Below the pieces are notes generated by a model. It searched no databases, was not told the origin of the DNA, and saw nothing but the letters and a program-made list of their open reading frames with translations. From positions 22,441,501 to 22,505,500 of the forward strand of contig NC_073355.2 of NCBI RefSeq assembly GCF_027580225.2: a stretch of DNA of 64,000 nucleotides, written 5' to 3'. Origin of the DNA: Misgurnus anguillicaudatus (Eukaryota; Chordata; Actinopteri; Cypriniformes; Cobitidae). The translations under genes and the position numbers were made by a program. Shown in pieces: positions 41,701 to 51,871 of this stretch; the stretch's first letter is position 1; every line of letters starts with the position of its first letter.

Positions 41701-44045
41701 ATAATTTACTCACCACCATGTCATCCAAAATGTTGATGTCTTTCTTTGTTCAGTCGAGAAGAAATTATGTTTTTTAAGGAAAACATTCTAGGATTTTTTC
41801 ATTTTAATGGACTTTAATGGACCCCAACACTTAACAGTTTAAATGCAGCTCAAAACTGCAGTTTCAAAAGACTCCAAACGATCCCAAACGAAGCATAAGG
41901 ATCTTATCTAGCGAAACGATTGTCATTATTGATAAAAAATATGCACTTTTAAACCATAACTTCTCTTCTTCCTCCGGCTGTGTGACGAGTCAGCGCGACC
42001 TCACGTAATTGCGTAATGACATGGAAAGGTCACATGTTACATATATGAAACGCACATTTGCGGAGCATTTTAAACAATAAACTGACACAAAAACATTAAT
42101 TAGTATCATTCCACATACAACGACGTCGGAACGGTCCTCTTTCTCCACGCTTGTAAACGCTGGGGCGTAGTTTAGATACGTCATCCGTGACCTCTTGACG
42201 TGATGACGTATTGCGTGAGGTCGCGCTGGCGCGTCACAGGACCGGAGAAAGACAAGAAGTTGTGGTTTAAAATATATTTTTTATTTTTATTGCCAAAAAT
42301 GACAATTGTTTCGCTAGATAAGACCCTTATGCCTCGTTTGAGATCGTTTAGAGACATTTGAAATTGCAATTTTAAACTGCATTAAAACTGTTAAGTATTG
42401 GAGTTCATTAAAGTCCATACAAATTCTTCACGAATGAACACAAATTCTTCTCGAATGAACAAAGAAAGACATCAACATTTTGGATGACATGGTGGTGAGT
42501 AAATTATCTGGATTTTTTTTTTTAAGAAAATCGACTAATCCTTTAAATGCATGTCCACCTTTTGTGATGTCAGTGGTCAGAAGTTCAAACAAATCCACTT
42601 TAGATGTTTGAATTCTAGCCTTTTTAAGAAAGCTGTAATGCTAAATAAGGTTTTGACATACTTTATTTCCAGTAAATGGTCAGGAATGTGTGCCTATATG
42701 TGAATAAGTTCTTTTTAAGTTAATTTTGAATTGTATTCATGTAGGTGGAGAACGAGAGAAGCTGGTTCAACCTGAATGCCCAGGAGATTCAGCCTTTGTA
42801 CTTGTCTGAGACCATTGGGGAAAGCGGTTGGCTGAAAACCCGTGGCTGCTCAGAAGATGCTTGGATAGGAGGCAGCTCTCTGATGGTGGAAGGCATGATT
42901 CCACCTGGACTTACTGAAGTCTGTGCAAGGTACATACGTTTCAATTATAGCTCAAAAACTCAAACCTCGAAAAATATTTGACTTTTTTGGTCTATTTGTA
43001 GGATATTTTCTCTTCACATTCCTTTGGCAGCAAGGACGTTTGTCTCTTTTGTCTACAAGCCACCCGTGGGTGTGAAAGTGTCATTAGAGCTTAAAACTAT
43101 AGATGTTCCTCTGTGCACATTTGATGGGACTGATGAAATACCATGTGAGTGGCCTCCTATTTTTTTCTTCCTTTTTTAGACATAAAATAATCCTAAATCT
43201 CATTACACCACCTTTGCAATATAAATATGGGACTCATGCTACTTGTGTGTGTGTTTAGCTAGCAGTGTTTTTCCAGAAGCATTAGAAGAAGACAACCAGC
43301 TAGTTGAGCAGTTTACACAGAATTGTGGCCAGTGGGCTTTAGACGGCTGGACAACACGGTAAGTTTGTTTTTTCCGTACCAGACAAACCCTTGACTCAAA
43401 ACATTAAGGTTTGTTAATCAAACTCAATGTGGTTTCATAGATGCTTCTTGTTAAAAATGACGGGCTGCTCGATACGAGAAGTGTGTATGCGTGTATCCCG
43501 AGACGAAGGAGAGGAAGACGTTTCCTTCAGTTGCAGGATTGGAGAGATAATGGTGAGGAAGATGTAGTATAGAGACAACAGGGGGATAATAAAGCTGTTC
43601 AGTCTTGACATTTATTTGTAAGTTATTTCACCACAAGTTTTTTTTTGGACAGCTCATGGATGCAGAGAGTCTTCAGGCACCACTAGGGTCTGTCCAGGGC
43701 GTATGCGTGAATGATGTGGTGTGGCAGACGGGTGACGGAGATACGATCAAGCTCCTCCTGAACGCCACCTTACGCTGGCAGTATCCTGCACAGTCAGTTC
43801 GCCATTTCCGGATACACTGGAGGCGCCTCCGTGGTCCCGACCCTCGCGTTCCTGCAGGACCACTGATTCTGATAGGCAGGTGTTACTCAACCCTGTACCG
43901 TGTGGTGGAGCTTGAGGTGCCTGCTGATCCAGGTCTCATTGAGCTGGTGGTGGAACCTGTGACCAAAGAGGGTTTCATAGTACCCGAGTCCCACTGGGGC
44001 CGACGCACGCTCAGCTATAGTAAGAGTGCTGCAGGGAAGCCGTGA
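38790..44045 (+). CDS. engase: Cytosolic endo-beta-N-acetylglucosaminidase (GH85)
   Basis: Cleaves the chitobiose core of free N-glycans in the cytosol during glycoprotein quality-control turnover. Exons: 38790-38860, 39787-39863, 39976-40177, 40267-40415, 40505-40659, 40777-40925, 41037-41208, 41304-41407, 41517-41628, 42745-42929, 43002-43144, 43259-43358, 43441-43552, 43653-44045. The sum is 2124 nt in one frame, 707 residues (human about 740). The start MTSVKRKGEE has no signal peptide, as expected. Family landmarks are HYDPDTTEPIS, SHDMMGGYLEDR, MPYAFYHWDYIDIF, and DGWLINIEN with the GH85 catalytic Glu214 and Asn212. GWVYECNDK and the C-terminal beta domains ending in VVEPVTKEGFIVPE follow. 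Intron 6 has a GC donor (AACAG|gcaagt). Introns 1 and 9 contain transposons. No polyadenylation signal was firmly located. Confidence 0.96.
38894..39726. mobile_element. hAT-type MITE filling engase intron 1, perfect 8-bp duplication
   Basis: Left end TAGGCTGGGTGGTATGACG, right end CGTCATACCGCCCAGCCCTA. Duplicated attgacac lies at 38886-38893 and 39727-39734. It makes up 833 of the 926 intron bases. No transposase frame. Confidence 0.93.
41670..42542. mobile_element. 873-bp TTAA element with long inverted ends, copy 2 (engase intron 9)
   Basis: Starts AGGATTGGTCAATTTTCTTA, ends AAGAAAATCGACTAATCCT, between TTAA at 41666-41669 and 42543-42546. The same family as 34274-35163, sharing tcaccaccatgtcatccaaa, catttgcgga and aacggtcctcttt. 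No transposase frame. Confidence 0.88.
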
Positions 44046-44686
44046 GTGTGGAATACTGCTGCTTACGTCTTAACGGATTTTTTTTATATGCCAAAGATTG
44101 AGGCGAGTTGATGCTTAGTACAAGATTTTATAATTCACTGCAGTCATGTTACATGTAGTGTTTTGCAACTGGATTTATTCAAAATACCTAAAACATTATC
44201 TGCACATATATATGTGAAATTTGTATGCTTAGCTGCTTGAAATCTTATTTACTTGATCAGAAATTTGGATGTTTGACATTTTAATATGTCGTCATATTTA
44301 TGCTTTCGGCAGTGACTTACAGTTCATTAAGACTTTATTTACAGCTTCAATGCATAATTTGCATTTGGCAGACACTTTTATACAAAGTGACTTGCAGTGC
44401 ATTCAGACTATACATTTTTATCAGTTTGTTTGTTTCTGGGTATCAAACCCACAACCTTTGCAATGCTAAAGCAATGATCTATCTAATGTGAGAAACACAT
44501 TAACAATCATGAATATCGCACATTTGCAAGAAAGATGACTGAATATTTAATTATGTTGTTAGCTTTTTCAAATTTTTTATATAAGAAATTACAGTACTCT
44601 AAAATTTGAGAACCACTGTTGTTGTCCTGTTTATTCTTTACTTTTTTTTAACAAATTAAGCAAATTCTCTTGTTACTCATTCCAGT
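44046..44686 (+). other. engase: Probable engase 3' UTR
   Basis: AT-rich sequence after the TGA at 44043-44045 and before the repeat block. No canonical AATAAA was found, so the end is undefined. Confidence 0.4.
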
Positions 44687-44707
44687 GTTGAGGAAAGTTA
44701 CTTTTAA

Positions 44708-45817
44708 CCCTAATAAGACCCTTGGGGTCAATTCTACCCCAAGCCAGTTTTCTTTAGTTTAAAAGCATGGTTCCGTTTATCTCAGTGGAATAAGATTTTG
44801 TGACCTTTCCAGATTATCTGTCAAAATTCACATAAAAAACTGGGCTTGATTGACTTAATTAGTCTCTTTGGGGGTAAAAATGACCCCAATTGAAATGATT
44901 TTTTTCTTTTTATTTGTCAAAAAAATCAATGCATCCAAAATAAATCTGAAAATTTCAACACAGAAAGGTATGCCTGGTACTAGAACACAAATGTTACATA
45001 GAAAATACATGCTCAATCACACACACACACACACACACACAAAGGTATGACTGACACAGAGAGCATTTCTTATAGAATTTGGCAAAAAACAGCCACAGAT
45101 GCAAAGCAAAGATGTAAAATACTCACACAGGTGTGCGCACACACATACACACACAAACACAGACTCAAACACAAAGACACAGTAAAACTTACACACACAT
45201 AAAGACACAGACACAGAAAGACAAAGTCACACGCAAACACACACACAGCCTTACATTGTCAAATTTCTTTGGCATTTTGTAAAAACCGACATCAAAAAAT
45301 GTTACTATTTGAAATAATATTTATTTTTAATGTCCTTTCTAATGTTTATATAAACATAAATTCACAAAATGTATCAATAAAATATTGATGTTGAGCAGTT
45401 GGCCACATTCAGTGAAATGAATGGGTCTCTATGGGCCTCTGCTGGTCAAAGTGGTTTATTTCCTAAACTGTAACCATAAAACTGTTTTATTCAAACACCA
45501 AATGGCTGAATTCCACACATAACATCTATATCAATATCTAAAAACAATTTAAATCTTTTTAAATTTTTCATAAAAATTTGATATTTTTCAGGCAAGCTAA
45601 TGGTGTAGTTGAGGAATTGAGTGGTAAATGGGTTTAAAAGTACTTCATATCTCCCAAAACACAGCATTAATGTATAGATGGGAAGTAAATGAAAAAAATG
45701 ATATTATTTGTATCATTACATTTTTTTTATATTTTTGTAAAAACTCTTTTAATCTCTGGGATCATTTTTATCCCCAAGGGACTATAACGTATACAGAAAA
45801 TTAAGGTCTTATGAGGG
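44708..45817. mobile_element. TTAA-flanked element with a CA-rich core
   Basis: Starts CCCTAATAAGACCCTTGGGG and ends GGTCTTATGAGGG, flanked by TTAA at 44704-44707 and 45818-45821. Closing the gap gives acttTTAAaagtaatg, a perfect palindromic host sequence. It includes the microsatellite at 45018-45240 and no coding frame. Confidence 0.8.
45018..45240. repeat. CA/ACAGA-type microsatellite
   Basis: About 12 CA units at 45018-45041, then a degraded ca-rich track (cacacacatacacacacaaac and similar) up to about 45246, with cacagaaagac variants. Confidence 0.85.
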
Positions 45818-46325
45818 TTAAAAGTAATGCATTACAATATTAAGTTACTCCCAAAAGAGTAACTAATTGCGTAACTTTTTAGTTACATTTGCATTACTTT
45901 TTCTTGGCTGAGGCTTGATCTCTTTCAGGCCTTGCATGTGTTTTTATCACTGAAAAGTTCTATTTCATCACAAAAATGTTGAGCTCTGGCCTGCCATCGC
46001 AGTTTTTGACTCAAACTGTTCCCACACAGGCGTGTACGCATAGAGTGCATAATGTGACTACATTTAGTTTAATTCAGTAAAAAAAATTTAATCTAATTAA
46101 TTAAACTAAAAAAGTAACTTGCATTTCTTTTATTAAAAATGAACTCAAATATTAATGTGTACATTTAAAAAGTAATGCGTTACTTTACTCGTTACTTCAG
46201 AAAAGTAATATTATTACGTAATGCACGTAATGCAATTTGTACCAAGGATTAAAAGGAAAACTATTTGCTTAAAGAGTTGCAAAATGTAGATTCTAGGCTA
46301 CAATTCAAACTGTATAAAAATTGAC

Positions 46326-46331
46326 TTTATT
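46326..46331 (-). terminator. scpep1: scpep1 polyadenylation signal
   Basis: TTTATT on +, AATAAA on -, 166 bases beyond the scpep1 stop at 46497. It is the first canonical signal after the stop. Confidence 0.7.
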
Positions 46332-46496
46332 GGTCACACAATTTTACAAATTTTACAAGACAGCAAAGACGAACACTGATTAGGCTACATTAAGATCTGA
46401 ACCGATGATAAAAAGTGTTTTTGGTTTTGGTGAATTTGAGTGTTGATTGTCTAAAATGGATAAAAGCTTTTTCTGTTGGTCTCTTCACAAGATCCA

Positions 46497-49400
46497 TCAC
46501 TCCTTCTGAGTCACCATCTTCAACATCCGTAAAGCCATCGGTCCCTGATCAGACGGGATCTGTCACGAAATAACGAATAAGAGATGTTTATACACATGCA
46601 TCAAAACTGCTCCGTTGCTGCCATGGTCAAAGTGGAAAACTGTCAATATTAAAAATATGTGAAGAGCTCAGATTCAAACCCCTCTAAGTGTTTCTGACAT
46701 GTTTTCTTGTAAATGAGCATATTTTTCCAGGCACTTATGTTAGGTTTATTAAATCCCTTATTAATTATTAGTCAGTAATCGAAATGCCTTGTTTTCACAA
46801 ATGTCACTTCAGTCATTTCATGACATTCGCTGCAAAACCCTCTACTCCAAAAAGGTCTCCAGACACTCAAAAATTTGGCCATTATACTACTATATTCAGT
46901 AAACCTCTTGCACCTTGATGTACTGTACGGGCTTAGAGGACTTTGCCAACAAAGCGTTATATCTAAATGACCTGAGGCCAGGATTAAGCAAATTTGAAGT
47001 ATTTGATGAATCTGTGCCAAGAGCATTCGGTTAATATCATTCTCATTTTCGATCGAGATGGCCGCTAGCAGCTTCTGCATCTGCGCTCTTCATATGAATT
47101 TACTATATTATTCAATTTTCCAAACACAAAAGTGAAATATTTGGTACCATGTGGCCAGCTTTAAGGATCCAGTAGAAGGCAAAGTTCTTGTAGGTTTTAT
47201 AGAAAGCTCCAGTTTGGTTTGGTTGTTGTGGATCTTCCAGTGCTGTCCATTTTATACTGTTAAAGTATTTGAGTCCATCCCATTTCAGCTGTTTGACCCA
47301 CAGTTCCTGACCTTCACACACACAAATAGATGCAAGTTAATTATCACAAGAGTGCAGCGACTTGATTCAGATAGCACCCAATAATAGTGCTATTCCTAAA
47401 TATCAAACCAATGGGTAAAATGTATTTAAGATAAACAACCAAGGCCCATTTTAGACTGACATCAAACTGGGTGAATAGTCCTCATAGGACCCCATAGTAG
47501 TTTATTGGAGTCCCACCATGGCAGAATACACATTGCACGTTACTGTTTATATGTGATTCTGACTCCTCCAAAAGTGGTTTCAGTGATTAGTTAAAAAAAG
47601 CATTGCGTTTACATGCACAGTCGTACGCTGATTATGCTTAATAAACCGATAATGTGTGTGGTCATGTAAACGCATAAAATGCGTTTTCTTTTAACAGGAA
47701 AAGCAAAATAGATGGCGTAAGCAAGAAAGATAAACGTCACACGTGGAAGTAAAGCACAAAGTAACACATAAAAGCCTGTGTTGGACTTATGCACCTTGCA
47801 CATTGCCAAAATTAAAGCTTATGTTGTTACATTTACAGGTTCTCCAGACATGAGAAGAAATACAACAGTAGCTTAAAAAAGATTTCCCACCGGCTTTTAA
47901 AACAACTATGTACTATAGGCGGTAATGTCACTGTCTGCGAGAAACCTGACAAATCTCCAAAATCCAGCAGAATTCTGCATAGCCGGTTTATTGATTTGCA
48001 TGTAAACAGGTTATTATAAAGAGCAGATTTTTGATAGTTTTCCACTTGTGCATGTAAACGCACTGATTGTTTGCTCATGCTTGAGAATCTTCTCACCCAT
48101 TGTGTCCACAATAAGATCCAGCTGGCCGTTGTATACGGTGACATTGACCCCTGCAGCCAGAAGCTCATCTACGATGTTCACCACAGGCACCATAAAATCT
48201 CCTGCCATGCTAGCAAATACAGCCCCGGCCTGTCCTGAAGGAACAGAGAAAAACTTGGTGTACTTATGTTGCGCCTGTACAGAAATGCATCTGTTGATCA
48301 TAAAACGGATCATACCTCCCCATGTGACATTCTTTGGTATGACACCAAGCTTTTGCCTGATTGGTCCATTCATCAACTCTGAAAGAGACTGACGGTGCAA
48401 AGGGCGAATGTGACGTCTCATCAACGAGGCTGTTAAAAGCAAAAAAATTTAATGCAAGCGTCCAACAGAAAACAATAAAGGGTTTGAACAGTTTGAGTTT
48501 CTCACAGAGAAATCCATCTTCTCTTTGATCATGACTGCTTTTCACCATCTCATCTGGGTCTTGGGTGAGGATGTTGTAGAAATTGACACCATTTGTGTTC
48601 TGCAACAAAATAGTTGAGAAACTGAATGAAGCAACCTATTTAATTACCAAAAACCAATTAAACCCCCCACACACGCTACTTACCCGTTCGATCACATTCT
48701 CTGTGATGGACCACATCTCAGTGGCTTTTTCATACTGGCCCTGATCTAGAGCCTGCTGCACCTGCTTTGCTGCTTTATTGACTTCCTCCAGTCCATTGTC
48801 ATCCAACAGAGACTAGGGTCAAATGCAATATGTTAAATAAATATAGAAAATTGATTTAATCTTAAGTTTCAATGTTAAATCAGGACTGCTGGATGATTAA
48901 TAGTGAATAAAAGCCATGCACTAAATCCACATGAGATTAAATCATTCTTGTGGTAGTATGCTTTGATCACACTTAATTCAATCATGCTTAACCACTGTGA
49001 AATGAATACAAAGGGTGTTAATAGTGAGTTACTCACTGTGCTGTAAAGATATGGACCCCAGGTCATGACTGAATCTGTAGAAAATATATAATGACCTTTG
49101 AATGCTGAATGAATGCTGTATTGTAATGCATTACACCTGGTTTAGGCAGTTACGTGAACCATGACGTTATTATCCCATGAGTACATAAAGTTGCATCATA
49201 ATTGGTAAGTTGACATGCAAATGAGATGATGTTAAAAAAGCATGCTTTTTACAGACCTATAGGAGAGATCCATGAGTCTCCTAATGCAACCCCAGCAAAA
49301 TTACACTTGATTGAACCCACTTGAATTGCCTAAAGGAATATAAAGATGACATTCAATACACATTTAAAAGAATGGTAAATGTGCAACATAAAGAAACTAT

Positions 49401-51504
49401 TATTATGAAGTGTAAAATCTGATACCACAAAGTCATTTAATTTTAAGGAAGTAGGGGCTATTCTGACTCATCATGCGGTTCCTCTTTAAGATAACCTTAA
49501 ATAGTTTAGCAACTCATTGTGCATATCTTTATAACTGCTTCGGATGAACATTGCCTTTGTGAGCTCGAGGGAAATAGCTGCCGCCATTTTGCCTCCATAA
49601 GACTCAGAAAATATGTAGAAAGGGATATTCTGTTGGGGAAAAGTGGATCAGTGAGATACTACAACAAATAAAAGTGATAGGCACATTATACAAAGTATAA
49701 AGTACAAAGTTTTACATACTTGAAATTCTGTCTTTAAAGAGAAAAAGTTCTTGAGGAGGACAATCATGTCTGATGCCACCATTGCGACGTCCTTGGTGAG
49801 GGCATCTTCAGAGTCTGTGTAACTGTAGCCGGTGCCCACTGGGTTATCCACAAATAGCACACTGGATTCACGCACCTGCAAAGGCACAAATATTTGTTAT
49901 TAGGTGGGAGCGGGTAAATAATGACTAACTATTCACAGATTCTAAATCATAAAAATAAAACTGTCGACTGCTGTTTATTGTGCTAATACAGAAAACATTA
50001 CATAGTTGGATTCACGCACCCAAGAGGTTTCTCTAGGCTTGAGGTCTCTATCCAAGGGTCCAATTTCCTCGAAGTTGCCAAAACCACAGCCGGATCCCCC
50101 AGGACCACCCTAAAATAACAATAAACATGAATTCTGATCTACCAGTGATCTATTATTGAAATCAGGCAGATGACACATTACACATCAGAGAGGATACACA
50201 CCTGCAGCCACATAACCAGAGGTAGATCTGTATAACTGGCACTGGAGCTGTTGGCGTAGTAAAGCCACCAGAACATATGAGCTCCATCACGAACATCCAC
50301 GTAACCCCATGATTCTTTGGCTTGAACTGGGACACAGCTACCTGTTTGACCATAAAAAAATTATTGTTTTACCTAGTTGCTCATGAAGATACACTACTGT
50401 TCAAAACTTTACGGTCATTCTAGTTATCATTTTTTCTACATTTAAAGGTGCAGTGTGTAATTTTTAGAAGGATGTCTTGGCAGAAATGCAAAATAATATA
50501 CAAAACTATATTATCAGGGGTATATAAAGACCTTTCATAATGAACCGCTATGTGTTTATTACCTTAGAACGAGACCTTTTTATCTACATACACAGAGAGT
50601 CCCCTTTCATGGAAGTCGCCATTTTGTGCCGCCATTTTTCTACAGAAGCCCTTAAAGGACTTTTTTTTTACTAAGTTATCACTGACGATGAAATGTTTGT
50701 CCAGTGGCGGCTACCGTAGCTTCTCTATTTGCTTAAAAAGCGAGGGGTGAGCCGTGGACTAAGCCGTTGGTTGCAATTCGCAACCTCACCACTAGATGCC
50801 GCTAAAATTTACACACTGCACCTTTAAGGAAAAACTATGGAATAAAATAAAAGCTTTTATGCTGTGATCAAAAAATCTAAATCAATGTAAACGGTTATAT
50901 TTTAGTATGTTCAAAGTAGCCACCCTTTGCCCAGAATTTGTTTAAAAAATCTATTTTTGACATTTCATTATTTTATTTATTAAGCTGTATTGAAGGAGTT
51001 CCCATCTATTCTGGACTCTTATTGGCTGATTTTCTTCATTATTTAGTCCAAGGCATGTATTTATAAAACATTTTAAACAATTTTAAAATTGTGAATACAA
51101 ATAGAATGTTGTTGAAAAACATAAAATAACGTAAAACATGCAAGCTTCCTCTTTAAGATTTTTTTTTTTTTAGAAACAATTGACTCAAGTGATTGAACTT
51201 TTGAACCGTAGTGTACATGTTGCTCGATATCATTGTGGGGTATCATTTGTTTATTCACTAGATGCAACTGTAGCGATCATAATTCACTTTCACTTTTCAT
51301 TTTTAGGGTACAAATGTTTCAGGATCTTAACTCGTCTTGTAATTAAACCCTATTTGAGACCAGGATCACTACATAAATATGAACAAGCAGGTTTAAACAC
51401 AACTACATTTTCCCAAAGTACATGATTTAGCGTGTATCTCTCCTACCTTTATAAAAACTCAGAGCAAGCAGCGCTACAACCAGCATGATCCACGAGGGCG
51501 ACAT
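46497..51504 (-). CDS. scpep1: Retinoid-inducible serine carboxypeptidase
   Basis: Secreted or lysosomal S10-family serine carboxypeptidase. Exons on the - strand: 51504-51447, 50341-50202, 50109-50020, 49875-49720, 49629-49555, 49329-49257, 49074-49037, 48812-48684, 48599-48506, 48429-48316, 48234-48097, 47311-47148, 46559-46497 (TGA). The total is 1332 nt, 443 residues (human 452). MSPSWIMLVVALLALSFYKG is a clear signal peptide. S10 landmarks are LVMWLQGGPGGSG; FVDNPVGTGYSY; FSESYGG with nucleophile Ser158; YNGQLDLIVDT with Asp362; and KAGHMIPSDQG with His422. So the triad is complete. Intron 5 has a GC donor (AAG|gcaatg). The last exon is only 21 codons and was found by its IPSDQGPMALRM sequence. 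It is head to head with coil and tail to tail with engase. Confidence 0.96.
46660..47090. repeat. Dispersed repeat D, copy 2, in scpep1 intron 12
   Basis: Shares gaaatgccttgttttcacaa and cttcagtcatttcatgac-like text with 33530-33590, and aggattaag..aattt..gta text with 61930-61960. Ends are not defined. Confidence 0.5.
47312..48096. other. scpep1 intron 11
   Basis: No repeat end or extra exon recognised. Confidence 0.5.
50446..50823. mobile_element. TTAA MITE in scpep1 intron 1
   Basis: Ends AGGTGCAGTGTGTAATTTT and AAATTTACACACTGCACCT, flanked by TTAA at 50442-50445 and 50824-50827, 378 bp. This terminus is a familiar fish repeat. No coding frame. Confidence 0.85.
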
Positions 51505-51871
51505 GGTTATTGATCTCGAGACCACTCAGTCTGGTACATCGGCTGTGTTTGGACCCACCGGCTATAAGTACTAGATCCCGATCCTAGATTCTCCTGATTC
51601 AGCAACGTGATGTAAAGAAAAGTATCATATGACTTCTTCAGTCAGCTGACTTTAAACGTGACTTTATATGGCGCTGCGCAGACCAATCAGCGTTTGACAT
51701 CACAGCACCGCAAGAGTACTATTCTCGCGGTACTATGATGTCATGTGCCGAACTATCTGCGCAGCAAGATGTCTGCATCTACTCGCATCCAGACCTGAAG
51801 AGGGCGAGAGAGTGCGTAATATGAAAGTGAGCGAGCGCCTCCATCATCCTCATTGACAACAGTGTACAGGC
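51505..51871. promoter_or_regulatory. Bidirectional promoter region, scpep1 / coil
   Basis: Only 367 bp separate the two start codons. The region contains a CCAAT box (51683-51687, accaatcag). CTGCGCAG occurs twice (51674-51681 and 51757-51764), resembling NRF1-type half palindromes. The palindrome AGTCAGCTGACT is at 51640-51651, and a TCTCGCGG word near 51723. No convincing TATA at a fixed distance. Shared control of the two genes is inferred from spacing. Confidence 0.6.

Larger units (their letters stand above)
44687..46230. repeat. Palindromic 'gttactttt / agtaac' fish repeat, interrupted
   Basis: Begins cagtgttgaggaaagttact and resumes at 45818 with aaaagtaatgcattacaa. It continues with many gtaact/agttac words to about 46230. 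This text is a familiar abundant fish repeat, recognised from memory and not searched. It is split by the TTAA element 44708-45817. Confidence 0.65.

Noticed and set aside
50162..50353. Frame with MVKQVAVSQFKPKNHG
   Set aside because: It is a frame-shifted shadow of scpep1 exon 2; the correct frame reads WGYVDVRDGAHMFWWLYYAN.
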